Shown here: in pieces, positions 1 through 8,070 of the stretch | Layout of the letters: every line of letters starts with the position of its first letter | Numbering within the stretch: position 1 is the stretch's first letter | Assembly: GCA_003481745.1 (NCBI GenBank) | Contig: QULP01000009.1 | Coordinates: 1-64,000 of the forward strand | Length of the DNA: 64,000 bases | Source of the DNA: Firmicutes bacterium OM04-13BH | Lineage (GTDB): Bacteria > Bacillota > Clostridia > Lachnospirales > Lachnospiraceae | Reading direction: 5' to 3' | The notes under the pieces: generated by a model | What the model was told of the DNA's origin: nothing | What the model saw: only the letters and a program-made list of their open reading frames with translations | Database searches by the model: none | Program-made: the position numbers and the translations under genes

Positions 1-510
1 AAATCCGGCGGTACAAAAGTGACCTATACGAACCCGATAGCGGTCAGCAAAAATGGTGGCTGGCGTTATAACTACGGGAATATGTTTTATGTGGAGCTGG
101 TCAACCAATATCTGACTGTAAAGCAGTTCAGCAACGCAACCGTACAGGCGGTTATGAATGAAGCATTGAAATATCAAGGCTGGAAATATGTCTATGGTGG
201 CAGTAATCCGAACACCTCTTTTGACTGTTCTGGTCTTACCCAGTGGTGCTACGGAAAAGCCGGAATCAGCCTGCCACGAACCGCACAGGCACAGTATGAC
301 GCAACCCAGCATATCCCATTGTCACAGGCACAGGCTGGCGATTTGGTCTTTTTCCATTCCACTTATAATACCAGTGACTATGTTACCCATGTAGGAATCT
401 ATGTGGGAAACAATCAGATGTATCATGCCGGAAATCCAATCGGCTATACCGATTTGACCTCTGCCTACTGGCAACAGCACATCATTTGTGCCGGAAGAAT
501 CAAACAATAG
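1..510 (+). CDS. NlpC/P60 cell-wall hydrolase, Tn916 Orf14 type (5' end outside window)
   Basis: The reading frame is open from base 1, so only the C-terminal part is seen. The NlpC/P60 domain fills the last 120 residues: the catalytic Cys lies in DCSGL, the His in THVGIYVG, and a third polar residue in the MYHAG segment. In Tn916 the homologous Orf14 cuts peptidoglycan so that the conjugation channel can cross the wall. The full protein normally carries a membrane anchor and a lysozyme-like domain upstream, neither visible here. It lies 14 bases before the orf13 homologue in the same transcription unit. Confidence 0.9.
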   Translation, partial: KSGGTKVTYTNPIAVSKNGGWRYNYGNMFYVELVNQYLTVKQFSNATVQAVMNEALKYQGWKYVYGGSNPNTSFDCSGLTQWCYGKAGISLPRTAQAQYDATQHIPLSQAQAGDLVFFHSTYNTSDYVTHVGIYVGNNQMYHAGNPIGYTDLTSAYWQQHIICAGRIKQ

Positions 511-524
511 AAAGGACTTGAAAT

Positions 525-1427
525 ATGTTTAAGAAAAAAGAAAAAACAGAGAAAGCACCTAAGAATAAGAAAGTGCGTACCATGAAAGTCGGGACACATA
601 AGAAATCTGTCCTGCTGTTGTGGGCGGTGCTTCTGGCAAGCACCAGTTTTGGTGTGTATAAGAACTTTACCGCCATTGACACCCACACGGTACATGAAAA
701 AGAAATCATTCAGCTAAGATTGAACGATACCAACGGTATTGAGAATTTCGTCAAGAACTTTGCGAAAGCCTACTACTCATGGGATACCAGCAAGGAAGCC
801 ATTGAAGCAAGGACAACAGAAATCAGTAAATACCTTACCAAAGAATTACAGGACTTGAACGCTGATACCATCAGAACGGACATACCAACCAGTGTTACGG
901 TTACAAATGTGCTGGTCTGGAATGTGGAACAGTCTGGAATGAACGATTTTACCGTTGCCTACGAAGTAGATCAGCAGGTAAAAGAGGGAGAACAGACACA
1001 GACAGTCACAGAAAACTACACAGTGACCGTTCATGTGGATAAGGACGGTGCAATGGTCATTACCCAGAATCCAACCCTTGCTCCGGCGGTACAGAAATCA
1101 AAGTATGAACCGAAAGTACAGGAAGCAGATGTCAGTGTCAGTTCCGACACAGTCAAGGACGCTACCGCTTTCTTGGAAACATTCTTTAAGCTGTATCCGA
1201 CAGCTACGGAAAAAGAACTTGCCTATTACGTCAAAGACGGTGTGCTTGCTCCTGTTTCCGGCGACTATGTATTTTCGGAACTGGTAAACCCTGTCTTTAC
1301 CAAAGACGGAGATAACCTCAAGGTCAGTGTGTCTGTGAAGTATCTGGATAACAAGTCGAAAATGACACAAATCTCACAGTATGAGCTTATGCTTCATAAG
1401 GACGATAACTGGAAGATTGTAGAATAA
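525..1427 (+). CDS. Conjugal transfer channel protein, Orf13/TcpC type
   Basis: This 300-residue protein has a very basic N-terminus (Lys-rich residues 1-25), one membrane segment at about residues 28-48 and a long extracytoplasmic part. That is the layout of Tn916 Orf13 and the VirB8-like TcpC family, whose two NTF2-like folds help build the Gram-positive mating channel. The start is supported by AGAAAGGA 9 bases upstream. It follows the NlpC/P60 gene closely, as in Tn916. The element normally continues here into the tet(M) leader, which is absent. Family assignment is by recognition of length, topology and context. Confidence 0.85.
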   Translation: MFKKKEKTEKAPKNKKVRTMKVGTHKKSVLLLWAVLLASTSFGVYKNFTAIDTHTVHEKEIIQLRLNDTNGIENFVKNFAKAYYSWDTSKEAIEARTTEISKYLTKELQDLNADTIRTDIPTSVTVTNVLVWNVEQSGMNDFTVAYEVDQQVKEGEQTQTVTENYTVTVHVDKDGAMVITQNPTLAPAVQKSKYEPKVQEADVSVSSDTVKDATAFLETFFKLYPTATEKELAYYVKDGVLAPVSGDYVFSELVNPVFTKDGDNLKVSVSVKYLDNKSKMTQISQYELMLHKDDNWKIVE

Positions 1428-1433
1428 ATAATC

Positions 1434-1475
1434 AAGGCTTGCGTCATAAACTGTATAGTATGCTCCGCAAGCCTT
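1434..1475 (+). terminator. Inverted repeat after orf13
   Basis: A perfect 10-bp inverted repeat (AAGGCTTGCG / CGCAAGCCTT) with a 22-base loop starts six bases after the orf13 stop codon. The U-tract after it is weak, so it may be a terminator or a folded mRNA 3' end. It sits where Tn916 has the tet(M) leader. Confidence 0.5.
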
Positions 1476-1539
1476 ATTTCCATTCCGGATTAGTATTTAC
1501 AAAATTTGCAAAATAAGATGCGAATAGGAGTTAAAAGAT

Positions 1540-1764
1540 ATGATAGGGCTAAAAAAGAGAAATATTAAAAAAATGTTGAAACTTGGTGCTAAGGCTGGTG
1601 GAGTATCGTTTGCTGATGTTCAGACTGATATAGAAGCTACTATTGATGAAGCAATGACCAGTACAGACCCACAAGTACAGGAAAATTTCAAAAAGTTGTT
1701 TGGAAGTAAGCGTCCCACGTCAGAAGAATATATCTATAAAATTGCAAAGAAAACAAAACTTTAA
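1540..1764 (+). CDS. Small hypothetical protein of the element cargo (74 aa)
   Basis: The ORF has a clear ribosome-binding site (AGGAG, 9 bases upstream). The protein is soluble and charged, with a basic N-terminus (residues 1-15) and a C-terminal [14 protein letters not shown] segment. I do not recognise a characterised function. The C-terminal segment faintly recalls short Spo0A-C-like proteins found on mobile elements, but I cannot support that. It is the first gene of the AT-rich cargo and is separated from the LytTR gene by about 115 bases. Confidence 0.6.
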   Translation: MIGLKKRNIKKMLKLGAKAGGVSFADVQTDIEATIDEAMTSTDPQVQENFKKLFGSKRPTSEEYIYKIAKKTKL

Positions 1765-1881
1765 TTGGCTAAAGTAAAATTTGGGTATTTTAAATGCTGT
1801 TAAGGGTATTTGAACTTAAAGTGCTTGCGATTGTTTTGGAGAAATATTAAACTTCTATTAAAGTACATGGAGGAAAGCATA

Positions 1882-2331
1882 TTGAAACTGCAACTATTGG
1901 AAAAAAAAGATTTGGCTGAACCGGAAATAGATATACGATATTCAAGTATGACCCAACCTTTAAATCGGATTGTTCAATATATCCGTCAACAAGAATATCT
2001 TATACAAGGAATTTTTGAAAAAAAGCTGTATCAGATACCATTAAATGAAGTCTTGTATTTTGAAACTGTTGATAAAAAAACATTTATGTACACTCAACAA
2101 AAAATATTTGAATGTAAAAAGACACTTTCTGCTATTGAACAAGATTTAATAAGGTCAAATGTTGTAAGGATAAGCAAAACAGTCTTATTGAATATTTCTT
2201 GTCTGGTCTGTGTTAAACCTTACCCTAACCACAGATTATTGGCAGAACTTAACAATGAAGAAAATCTAATTGTTTCAAGAAAATATATTCCTATTCTAAG
2301 AGATAAGATAAGGAGTGGCTATTATGAATAA
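1882..2331 (+). CDS. LytTR-family DNA-binding regulator
   Basis: This 149-residue protein has a LytTR DNA-binding domain over residues 50-145, with the typical segments IPLNEVLYFETVDKKTFMYT and VRISKTVLLN. There is no receiver domain, so it is a stand-alone LytTR regulator. A TTG start is chosen because GGAGG lies 8 bases before it and the product then matches the usual length of about 145. In-frame ATGs further upstream lack such a site. It overlaps the next gene by 8 bases. LytTR genes paired with DUF3021 membrane genes are a known regulator/membrane-partner arrangement in Firmicutes, often autoregulated; the target here is unknown. Confidence 0.85.
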   Translation: MKLQLLEKKDLAEPEIDIRYSSMTQPLNRIVQYIRQQEYLIQGIFEKKLYQIPLNEVLYFETVDKKTFMYTQQKIFECKKTLSAIEQDLIRSNVVRISKTVLLNISCLVCVKPYPNHRLLAELNNEENLIVSRKYIPILRDKIRSGYYE

Positions 2332-2737
2332 ATTTTTAAGGACATATCTTCCTGCATTTTCTATGGCATTTACATTTATTATTTTGTATGCAACGATAAG
2401 CAATATTATAGCAGGATATTCTAAAGACAGATTTTGTTTCTTTATTTTGCAGGTGTTTGTTTATCTTATGGTGTCAGTGATTGTCGATTGGCTTCTATCA
2501 TTTATAGATTTTAGCAAATATATATATCACTTTATTGCTGAAATGATTATATTATATCCAATAACCATTGGTGTGGCATTTATAGGTAAATGGTTTGCGT
2601 TTAGTGCAATTAACATTACATGGTATTCATGTGTCTATATTTTAATTATGATAGCTATTCATTGCTATTTTTATCATATTTCCAAAAGACAAGCTGATGA
2701 AATAAACAATTTTTTAAAATTAAGGAATAAGAGGTAA
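2324..2737 (+). CDS. DUF3021-type membrane protein paired with the LytTR regulator
   Basis: The product has about 137 residues and four predicted membrane segments (about 8-30, 40-60, 70-90, 100-125) with a charged tail ending in NNFLKLRNKR. Position directly after a stand-alone LytTR gene, size and topology fit DUF3021. Such proteins are thought to inhibit or sense for the partner regulator. The ATG is chosen because AAGGAG lies 8 bases upstream. The start overlaps the LytTR stop codon, which points to translational coupling. Confidence 0.75.
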   Translation: MNKFLRTYLPAFSMAFTFIILYATISNIIAGYSKDRFCFFILQVFVYLMVSVIVDWLLSFIDFSKYIYHFIAEMIILYPITIGVAFIGKWFAFSAINITWYSCVYILIMIAIHCYFYHISKRQADEINNFLKLRNKR

Positions 2738-2742
2738 TAGTA

Positions 2743-3354
2743 ATGGGCGATATGACAAAATTTAATAGTGCTATTGAATATTATATATTTAATGTGTTGC
2801 TAATGTGTTTACTTATTTCCGAAATATTTATTTTCTTTTATACACGTTCAAAGCAAAATAGAACTGAAAAAATTGACACTAGAGATTTAGGAACGAAATG
2901 GTTGTTATATTTAAATTTTGTATTTTGTTTGATAATTAGTTTTCTATGTATCAGTCAAAAAGCTCCATTTTGCATAAGAGAATTGACGTTGCCTGCTTAC
3001 TTTGCAGAAATTGGTATGTTAATTACAGCAGTCGGGATTTGTATTCGTATAAAAGCTGTTTTAACTTTAAAAAAGGCATTTACATTAAATGTTCAGATTA
3101 GTAAAGAACAACAGCTAATAACAAATGGTATGTATAAATTTGTCCGCCACCCTGCCTACACTGGAAGTATTCTGTCATTATTGGGCGTGAGTATTGCGTT
3201 AAAGAATATCCCTGCTATATTGATAGTTGCTATTTGTAGCTTTGTTTGCTATCAAATAAGAATAAATGTTGAAGAAGCAGTTTTACAAAAATATTTCAAA
3301 GAATATAACTTATATAAAGAAAAAACATATAAACTTTTTCCGTATATATATTAA
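2743..3354 (+). CDS. Isoprenylcysteine carboxyl methyltransferase-family membrane protein
   Basis: This 203-residue integral membrane protein has about five hydrophobic segments. The C-terminal half carries the ICMT/PEMT signature: VRHPAYTGSIL at about residues 135-145, then an EEAVLQKYFKEYNLYKEKT segment before a final hydrophobic stretch. The family binds S-adenosylmethionine and methylates hydrophobic substrates; bacterial members have mostly unknown substrates. It begins 5 bases after the DUF3021 gene, so the three genes are probably one transcript. A membrane-lipid modifying cargo function is possible but is inference. Confidence 0.8.
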   Translation: MGDMTKFNSAIEYYIFNVLLMCLLISEIFIFFYTRSKQNRTEKIDTRDLGTKWLLYLNFVFCLIISFLCISQKAPFCIRELTLPAYFAEIGMLITAVGICIRIKAVLTLKKAFTLNVQISKEQQLITNGMYKFVRHPAYTGSILSLLGVSIALKNIPAILIVAICSFVCYQIRINVEEAVLQKYFKEYNLYKEKTYKLFPYIY

Positions 3355-3469
3355 AATTGCTGATGTCTTGGAGATAACTTTAGTAATGGTATTGACTAGT
3401 TATTTTTTATGAAAAAATAAAATTTGTAGAATAAATTTGTAAGATTAAGCGAATATGAGAGGAGCTTTT

Positions 3470-3655
3470 ATGAGTAATCAATCATGGGTGTTTTGCCCTA
3501 TTTGTAACAATAAGACACGAACCAAAATACGGAACGATACAGAACTGATAAATTTTCCGTTATTCTGTCCGAAGTGCAAACAAGAAACTATAATCAATAT
3601 GAAACGTGGAAATATAATTATCAGAGAGCCAGACGCTAAGACGCAGAGCCGATAA
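3470..3655 (+). CDS. Cysteine-rich KTR protein, Tn916 Orf6 type (copy 1)
   Basis: This 61-residue protein has a zinc-ribbon-like pair of motifs: CPICNNKTRTK at residues 9-19 and CPKCKQE near residue 37. KTR motif, size and position before an orf9 homologue match the Cys_rich_KTR family found downstream of tet(M) in Tn916-like elements. The ATG is chosen for AGGAG 8 bases upstream; an ATG 15 bases earlier would put that site inside the gene. Function unknown. A diverged second copy lies at 7,001. Confidence 0.9.
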   Translation: MSNQSWVFCPICNNKTRTKIRNDTELINFPLFCPKCKQETIINMKRGNIIIREPDAKTQSR

Positions 3656-3697
3656 TTTGTAAGTTATTGTAACTTATAGATTGTCGGCTCATTTTTT
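3646..3697 (+). terminator. Terminator after KTR copy 1
   Basis: The inverted repeat GAGCCGATAAT...TTGTCGGCTC with an inner paired segment is followed by ATTTTTT. It overlaps the end of the KTR gene and also lies at the end of the convergent orf9 gene. Confidence 0.8.
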
Positions 3698-3717
3698 GAA
3701 ACAAAAAAGTGGAGATT

Positions 3718-4074
3718 TTATTTTTTCTCCACTTCCTTTGACTTAATAATTCCATCAGCAACACTTTCAATAATAATTAAGTCTTTTTCGGACATAGTAT
3801 CGAGTTGCTCTTCTAACTGCCGTCTTCTGGTGCTTTTTACCAGATCAGAGGCAGGTAAAAAAAATTCATCAGCAGATATATTAAGTAAATGAACAAGGTC
3901 ATAAAGCACCTGTAAACTTGGGTGCTGTCCTTTGTTCTCGATGTTTGTTAAATAGCGTGGGGCAATTTCAATCATAGCTCCCACCTGCTCACGGGTCAGA
4001 CCCTGCTTTATCCGAGCTTGTTTGATTGCCAGACCAAACGCTCTAAAATCGTACTTATCTTCTTTTTTACGCAT
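3718..4074 (-). CDS. HTH XRE repressor, Tn916 Orf9 type (copy 1)
   Basis: This 118-residue regulator has an N-terminal helix-turn-helix (about residues 14-70, [24 protein letters not shown]) and a charged helical tail containing [11 protein letters not shown]. The whole sequence follows Tn916 Orf9, a putative repressor transcribed against the transfer genes. It is convergent with the KTR gene. Compared with the second copy, Asp is replaced by Ala in the IEIAPRY segment. The leader contains CCTGTT/AACAGG and a GAGGTG ribosome-binding site. Confidence 0.9.
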   Translation of the reverse strand: MRKKEDKYDFRAFGLAIKQARIKQGLTREQVGAMIEIAPRYLTNIENKGQHPSLQVLYDLVHLLNISADEFFLPASDLVKSTRRRQLEEQLDTMSEKDLIIIESVADGIIKSKEVEKK

Positions 4075-4081
4075 ATGTAAT

Positions 4082-4135
4082 CACCTCACTACATTTTACA
4101 GTTCCTGTTCACAAATCAACAGGTATTGAAAAACG
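4082..4135 (-). promoter_or_regulatory. Leader and operator-like repeat of orf9 copy 1
   Basis: Read on the minus strand, the inverted repeat CCTGTT-N8-AACAGG is followed by a TAAAAT box and then TGTAGTGAGGTG, which contains the ribosome-binding site. The same 12 bases precede orf9 copy 2 and the 47-residue ORF at 9,246. A self-regulated promoter is inferred. Confidence 0.45.
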
Positions 4136-4239
4136 TATATGTGAGTTTGTGAGTTCATATTTGCATTTCTAAACAAAATACTGCTTGTGAGGTTAATAAA
4201 AAAACCGCTATAACTGGAAGATTATAGGATAATAAATAT

Positions 4240-4275
4240 AGCTTGCATTTCATGCTTCGGTATGATTTGCAAGCT
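4240..4275. other. Hairpin in the 347-base gap before the response regulator
   Basis: The perfect 8-bp repeat AGCTTGCA/TGCAAGCT encloses an inner stem TCAT/ATGA and a TTCG-containing loop. No U-tract follows on either strand. The gap 4,075-4,421 otherwise holds only the orf9 leader and the presumed promoter of the response regulator; I see no further gene. Confidence 0.45.
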
Positions 4276-4421
4276 GATTAATATAGTTGTTACATTTCGT
4301 TTAAGAGATTATAATAATTAAAATAGCTAAAATCTATCAATTTTTAACAGTAGTATGTGGACATAGTTGATAAAAAATTGCTTTTTCAATGATAAGATAT
4401 ATTTCTAAGGAGGAACGAGAT

Positions 4422-5096
4422 ATGGCACAGAGCATTTTGATTGTAGACGACGAAAGAGATATTGTATCAATGCTAAATCAATATTTTTGCAAAATTGGTT
4501 ATGTAGTATACACAGCAATTAACGGAAAAGAAGCACTGAATGCAATCACAAAACATCCAGATATTATTTTATTAGATATAAATATGCCAGATATGAATGG
4601 TTTTACAATTTGTGAAAAAATCAGGAATTTTGTGTCCTGTCCTATTATTTTTTTAACAGCTCGGATTGAGGACTGTGATAAAATCAAAGGATTTGCTGTC
4701 GGTGGTGACGACTATGTTGTAAAGCCTTTCTCCGTTGATGAATTAGAAGCCAGAGTTGCTGCACATTTGCGGAGAGAAAAAAGACATGGTTCGTCCGCAA
4801 TAGTTCAGTTCGATAATAATATAGTAATTGATTATTCATCACGAGTTGTTTTTTATAGAAATGCTGAAATAAATTTTACGAAGAAAGAGTTTGATATTAT
4901 TGAATTTCTTTCACAAAACAAGGGGATTATTTTTGATCGTGAGACAATTTATGAAAAAGTATGGGGCTTAGATGGTTCTGGCGACAATTCTGTTATTACA
5001 GAACATATACGCCGGATAAGAACAAAATTCCTTTCTATAGGCGACAATCCTTATATAGAAACTGTCTGGGGGTGCGGATATAAATGGAAAAAGTAA
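4422..5096 (+). CDS. OmpR/PhoB-family response regulator of the element cargo
   Basis: The 224-residue protein has an N-terminal receiver domain (acidic pocket VDDERD, phosphoacceptor Asp at about residue 52 in LLDINMPDMNG, conserved Lys in VVKPFS) and a C-terminal winged helix (about 130-224, ending in ETVWGCGYKWKK). The ATG is chosen because AAGGAGG lies 8 bases upstream. It overlaps the kinase start by 13 bases, so the two form one unit. Receiver and kinase styles recall the NisR/SpaR and VanR groups that control peptide resistance genes, but no such target is adjacent except the lipoprotein downstream. Confidence 0.92.
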   Translation: MAQSILIVDDERDIVSMLNQYFCKIGYVVYTAINGKEALNAITKHPDIILLDINMPDMNGFTICEKIRNFVSCPIIFLTARIEDCDKIKGFAVGGDDYVVKPFSVDELEARVAAHLRREKRHGSSAIVQFDNNIVIDYSSRVVFYRNAEINFTKKEFDIIEFLSQNKGIIFDRETIYEKVWGLDGSGDNSVITEHIRRIRTKFLSIGDNPYIETVWGCGYKWKK

Positions 5097-6418
5097 GGCG
5101 AAAAAATTCAAGGCATTATATTGACAACATGAGTATTAAAAATTCGTTTGTTTTTTATGCTCTTATTTCCTTAGTGATTGGTATTGTAATAGGTGTTATA
5201 TCTATTACTCTTGTAGATGATTACAGAATAAACCTTAACTATAAATATGAGGACATGACAACAAGGTATGATATACCTGAAAATGGTTCATTTACAGCGA
5301 AATATAACAAAGACCAAACAGAATACACAATATATAATGCAAGTGAAAAGGAAGTATGTAATTTTGTTGTAGACTATCAAAAGGAACGTCCAGTACAAGA
5401 ATATATTTATCCTAATCATGTTTCTTACATTGAAGTTTCACCAAAGTTTACTAAACATGATAGAATTGTGGATTCTGCTCTAGGTGTGGTTAATATTGTC
5501 ACCATTCCTATTGTTCTTTCAATTAGCATGATTCTTTGTGTGACTATCTTTGTAAACCGAAAATTAGTAAGACCCATAAAGTTACTGACGAATGCATACA
5601 GAAAAGTCGAAAACAACGAACTGGATTTTACGTTGCCTTACCCTTATAAAGACGAGATGGGGAGGCTGTGTCTTGCATTTGAGAAGATGAAAAATTGTTT
5701 ATATCAAAACAACCAAAAAATGATACGGCAATTTACTGAACAAAGGAGATTAAATGCTGCTTTTTCACATGATTTACGCACGCCTTTAACAATACTAAAA
5801 GGACATACCACAATGTTGTTATCATTTATTCCCAAAGGATTAGTTTCTCAACAGGAGGTACTCGACGAATTATCAACAGTACGCAACAATGTGGAACGGC
5901 TTGAAAAATACGTTAGTGCTATGACAAACTTATACCGTTTAGAAGATATAGAAATCGAAAAAGAAAACATAAACTTTGACTTCTTATTAAAAACCTTATC
6001 AAATACAACGGAAATGCTCTGTTCTGATATAGAATATACGATTAAAACAAATTGTAATAAACAGCAAACTCTATTTATCAATCTTGAAATTATCATACAA
6101 ATTTATGAAAACCTGTTGTCTAATAGCATTAGATATGCTAAGTCGATGATAGCTATTGATGTAAATAAACAGGAGGAATTTTTATTGATTACGGTCTCTG
6201 ACGATGGCTGTGGTTTCAAAAGTACGGATATAGAACGTGTAACATTACCATTTTATAAACCATCGCAAGATACTACGTCTGAACATCTAGGTCTGGGATT
6301 AAACATTTGTAAAATATTATGTGAAAGGCATGGAGGTACAATAAAAATTTCAAATAATCATAAGGGGGGAGCCTGTGTTACAGCTTGTATAAAAATTGCA
6401 TATGTTGATGAAAAATAG
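5084..6418 (+). CDS. Sensor histidine kinase of the element cargo
   Basis: This 444-residue kinase has membrane segments at about 21-44 and 134-157 flanking a roughly 90-residue extracellular sensor region, a HAMP-like linker, an H-box with His229 in AAFSHDLRTPLT, an N-box (ENLLSNSIRYA), and ATP-lid glycines (DDGCGF and LGLGLNICK). It partners the response regulator it overlaps. Coding is AT-rich compared with orf13. The ligand is unknown; membrane or peptide stress is possible from family resemblance only. Confidence 0.92.
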   Translation: MEKVRRKNSRHYIDNMSIKNSFVFYALISLVIGIVIGVISITLVDDYRINLNYKYEDMTTRYDIPENGSFTAKYNKDQTEYTIYNASEKEVCNFVVDYQKERPVQEYIYPNHVSYIEVSPKFTKHDRIVDSALGVVNIVTIPIVLSISMILCVTIFVNRKLVRPIKLLTNAYRKVENNELDFTLPYPYKDEMGRLCLAFEKMKNCLYQNNQKMIRQFTEQRRLNAAFSHDLRTPLTILKGHTTMLLSFIPKGLVSQQEVLDELSTVRNNVERLEKYVSAMTNLYRLEDIEIEKENINFDFLLKTLSNTTEMLCSDIEYTIKTNCNKQQTLFINLEIIIQIYENLLSNSIRYAKSMIAIDVNKQEEFLLITVSDDGCGFKSTDIERVTLPFYKPSQDTTSEHLGLGLNICKILCERHGGTIKISNNHKGGACVTACIKIAYVDEK

Positions 6419-6468
6419 ACATTTTCCCCATATAATTGCATTAAGCACTTATAAAGGAGGTTTCGATT

Positions 6469-6981
6469 ATGAAAAAAATTATCTGTATTATTTTAATAAC
6501 TGTCACAAGCATTTTGTCCGGGTGCAATTCAACATCAGATGAAGAAATAATATCATCACAGGATTTCAAAGAGAATTATGAGGTTTCGTCCTATGGAACT
6601 GAGGAAAAAATTAATACTTTATCAGATGTTGAGCTTACATCAAGTGAAAAAGAGTATTCTGACTTAGAAAACGCAAAATTTTTTTTAGAAAATAACTCCA
6701 ACAAAGAGTATCATTATTCTAAAGCCTATTTTGAAATTGAAGCGGAGCAATCAGAAACATGGTATCAATTAACTCAACTTTATGACCCATCAAAAGATAA
6801 CGAAGATGATGCAGTTATAAATCCCACCGAAAGATTAAGTTTACCATTTGATATTTCCTCGGTTTATGGCGAACTCCCATCAGGGCACTATAGAATAATA
6901 GTAAGTATTTCTTATTTCGAATCCCCTAAAGATTGGGATTATGACACTTATTATTTGGCATGTGAATTTACATTAAAATAG
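6469..6981 (+). CDS. Lipoprotein with an immunoglobulin-like domain
   Basis: The 170-residue product has a lipoprotein signal ending in the lipobox LSGC (Cys19). The mature part has a Glu/Ser-rich linker and then a beta-rich region (about residues 60-168) with the LPSGHYRIIVSISYF pattern seen in small Ig-like lipoproteins (Big_14 style). The ribosome-binding site is AAGGAGG. It lies 50 bases after the kinase and could be its output or an accessory sensor. The function is not known. Confidence 0.75.
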   Translation: MKKIICIILITVTSILSGCNSTSDEEIISSQDFKENYEVSSYGTEEKINTLSDVELTSSEKEYSDLENAKFFLENNSNKEYHYSKAYFEIEAEQSETWYQLTQLYDPSKDNEDDAVINPTERLSLPFDISSVYGELPSGHYRIIVSISYFESPKDWDYDTYYLACEFTLK

Positions 6982-7000
6982 TATATCAGAAAGGAAACAA

Positions 7001-7174
7001 ATGGGAACAGCAAAATGGATATACTGTCCTATATGCAAGAATAAAACAAGAACAAAAATCAGAACGGATACTAAGTTGATAAATTTTCCACTGTATTGTC
7101 CAAAATGCAAACAGGAAAACCTAATTAATGCCAGCAAATTAAAAATAACAGTAATCAAAGAGCCAGACACTTAG
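7001..7174 (+). CDS. Cysteine-rich KTR protein, Tn916 Orf6 type (copy 2, 57 aa)
   Basis: This short gene begins ATGGGAACAG after the site AAAGGAA. It reads MGTAKWIYCPICKNKTRTK, then LYCPKCKQE, ending in KEPDT. Both CxxC pairs of the KTR family are intact. It is clearly homologous to copy 1 but diverged at many positions, so it is not a recent duplicate. It is followed by the same style of terminator and a convergent orf9 gene. Confidence 0.88.
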   Translation: MGTAKWIYCPICKNKTRTKIRTDTKLINFPLYCPKCKQENLINASKLKITVIKEPDT

Positions 7175-7179
7175 ATGCA

Positions 7180-7233
7180 GAGCCGATAATTCAGAGGATT
7201 TCATATCTCATAGATTATCGGCTCATTTTTATT
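7180..7233 (+). terminator. Terminator after KTR copy 2
   Basis: The perfect 11-bp stem GAGCCGATAAT/ATTATCGGCTC with a 23-base loop is followed by ATTTTTATT. It is the homologue of the terminator after KTR copy 1. Confidence 0.85.
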
Positions 7234-7282
7234 ACCTATCACCATATCCCGTATGATTGGCAGGCAAATAAAAATGGAGGAA

Positions 7283-7639
7283 CTAATCTTCCCCCACTTC
7301 CTTTGATTTGATGATACCAGCAGCGACGCTCTCCATGACAACCATATCTTTGTCGTCGAAAGTATCAAGCTGTTGTTCCAACTGTCTGCGGCGAGTGCTT
7401 TTTACTTTGTCACTGGTCGGCAGGAAAATTTCATCAACAGACACATTAAGTAGAGTTACAAGGTCATAAAACACCTGTAAACTTGGGTGCTGCCCTTTAT
7501 TCTCAATATTCGTCAGATAGCGTGGGTCAATTTCAATTTTTGCTCCCACCTGTTCACGGGTCAGACCTTGTTTCATCCTTGCCGCTTTGATGGCAAGACC
7601 AAAGGCTCTGAAATCGTATTTATCTTCTGTTTTACGCAT
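7283..7639 (-). CDS. HTH XRE repressor, Tn916 Orf9 type (copy 2)
   Basis: This 118-residue protein closely resembles copy 1 at 3,718 and Tn916 Orf9. It has the helix-turn-helix around [24 protein letters not shown] and the [13 protein letters not shown] tail. It keeps the IDPRY form of Tn916 Orf9, so it is more likely than copy 1 to be the native regulator of this element. It is convergent with KTR copy 2 and divergent from the sigma-factor region. Confidence 0.92.
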   Translation of the reverse strand: MRKTEDKYDFRAFGLAIKAARMKQGLTREQVGAKIEIDPRYLTNIENKGQHPSLQVFYDLVTLLNVSVDEIFLPTSDKVKSTRRRQLEQQLDTFDDKDMVVMESVAAGIIKSKEVGED

Positions 7640-7646
7640 AATTAAT

Positions 7647-7700
7647 CACCTCACTACATTTTACTGTTCCTAAAGAATTTGTAACAGGTACAGTAAAACG
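7647..7700 (-). promoter_or_regulatory. Leader and operator-like repeat of orf9 copy 2
   Basis: On the minus strand a perfect 9-bp inverted repeat TTTTACTGT/ACAGTAAAA spans the presumed promoter, followed by TGTAGTGAGGTG with the ribosome-binding site. The repeat extends imperfectly into CTGTACC and GGAACAG. Repressor binding by Orf9 itself is inferred. Confidence 0.45.
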
Positions 7701-7810
7701 TATTGCAAGGTTTATCAGTTCCTATGAACAGGTAAATGACAATATATGCTGCTTGGCGGTAAAAAAAAACCGTTGTCAGCAGTAATGCTTTTATACGTCC
7801 TTTTAGATAG

Positions 7811-7845
7811 AACGACGGTTCATACAGCCGCCGTTTTATTTTTGT
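7811..7845 (+). terminator. Possible terminator between orf9 and the leader peptide
   Basis: The stem AACGACGG/CCGCCGTT, with one mismatch and a nine-base loop, is followed by TTATTTTTG. It would stop plus-strand transcription entering the transfer-control region. Confidence 0.5.
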
Positions 7846-7902
7846 CCAACGGTGGACAAACTACTGGTTGGTTTTGTTTTAGCGGCTTCAGGAGGTAGCC
7901 GC

Positions 7903-7965
7903 ATGGAATGCCTATACATTCAACAACATTCGACCATTGGTAGCTTGTTAAAAAAATCCGTTTAA
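7903..7965 (+). CDS. Leader peptide with possible -1 frameshift
   Basis: A 20-codon ORF starts directly after a hairpin (GCGGCT/AGCCGC) whose loop displays the site GGAGGT. It ends LLKKSV. The codons TTA AAA AAA form the slippery heptamer A AAA AAA at 7,950-7,956. A -1 shift there would continue in a protein-like frame (FADYIALVYGFSHH...) that stays open into the sigma-factor gene. I take it as the position of the Tn916 orf10 region. Whether it is a frameshifted gene or a regulatory leader cannot be decided from sequence. Confidence 0.5.
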   Translation: MECLYIQQHSTIGSLLKKSV

Positions 7966-8027
7966 CTTTTGCGGATTATATCGCTCTTGTATATGGTTTT
8001 TCACATCACATAGCAGGAACAATTTAT

Positions 8028-8070
8028 AAGGCACAAGAACAGCACGTCAGTATTGCTCTTGTGCTTTTTT
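8028..8070 (+). terminator. Intrinsic terminator upstream of the sigma-factor gene
   Basis: The 8-bp stem GCACAAGA/TCTTGTGC, extended by AAG with U pairs, is followed by TTTTTT. It lies between the leader peptide and the sigma factor, so the downstream genes need read-through or their own promoter. Confidence 0.75.

Noticed and set aside
1428..7282. A tetracycline or other classical resistance gene in the Tn916 cargo slot
   Set aside because: No ribosomal protection protein, efflux pump or drug-modifying enzyme is encoded there; the ICMT-like gene is not an rRNA methyltransferase.
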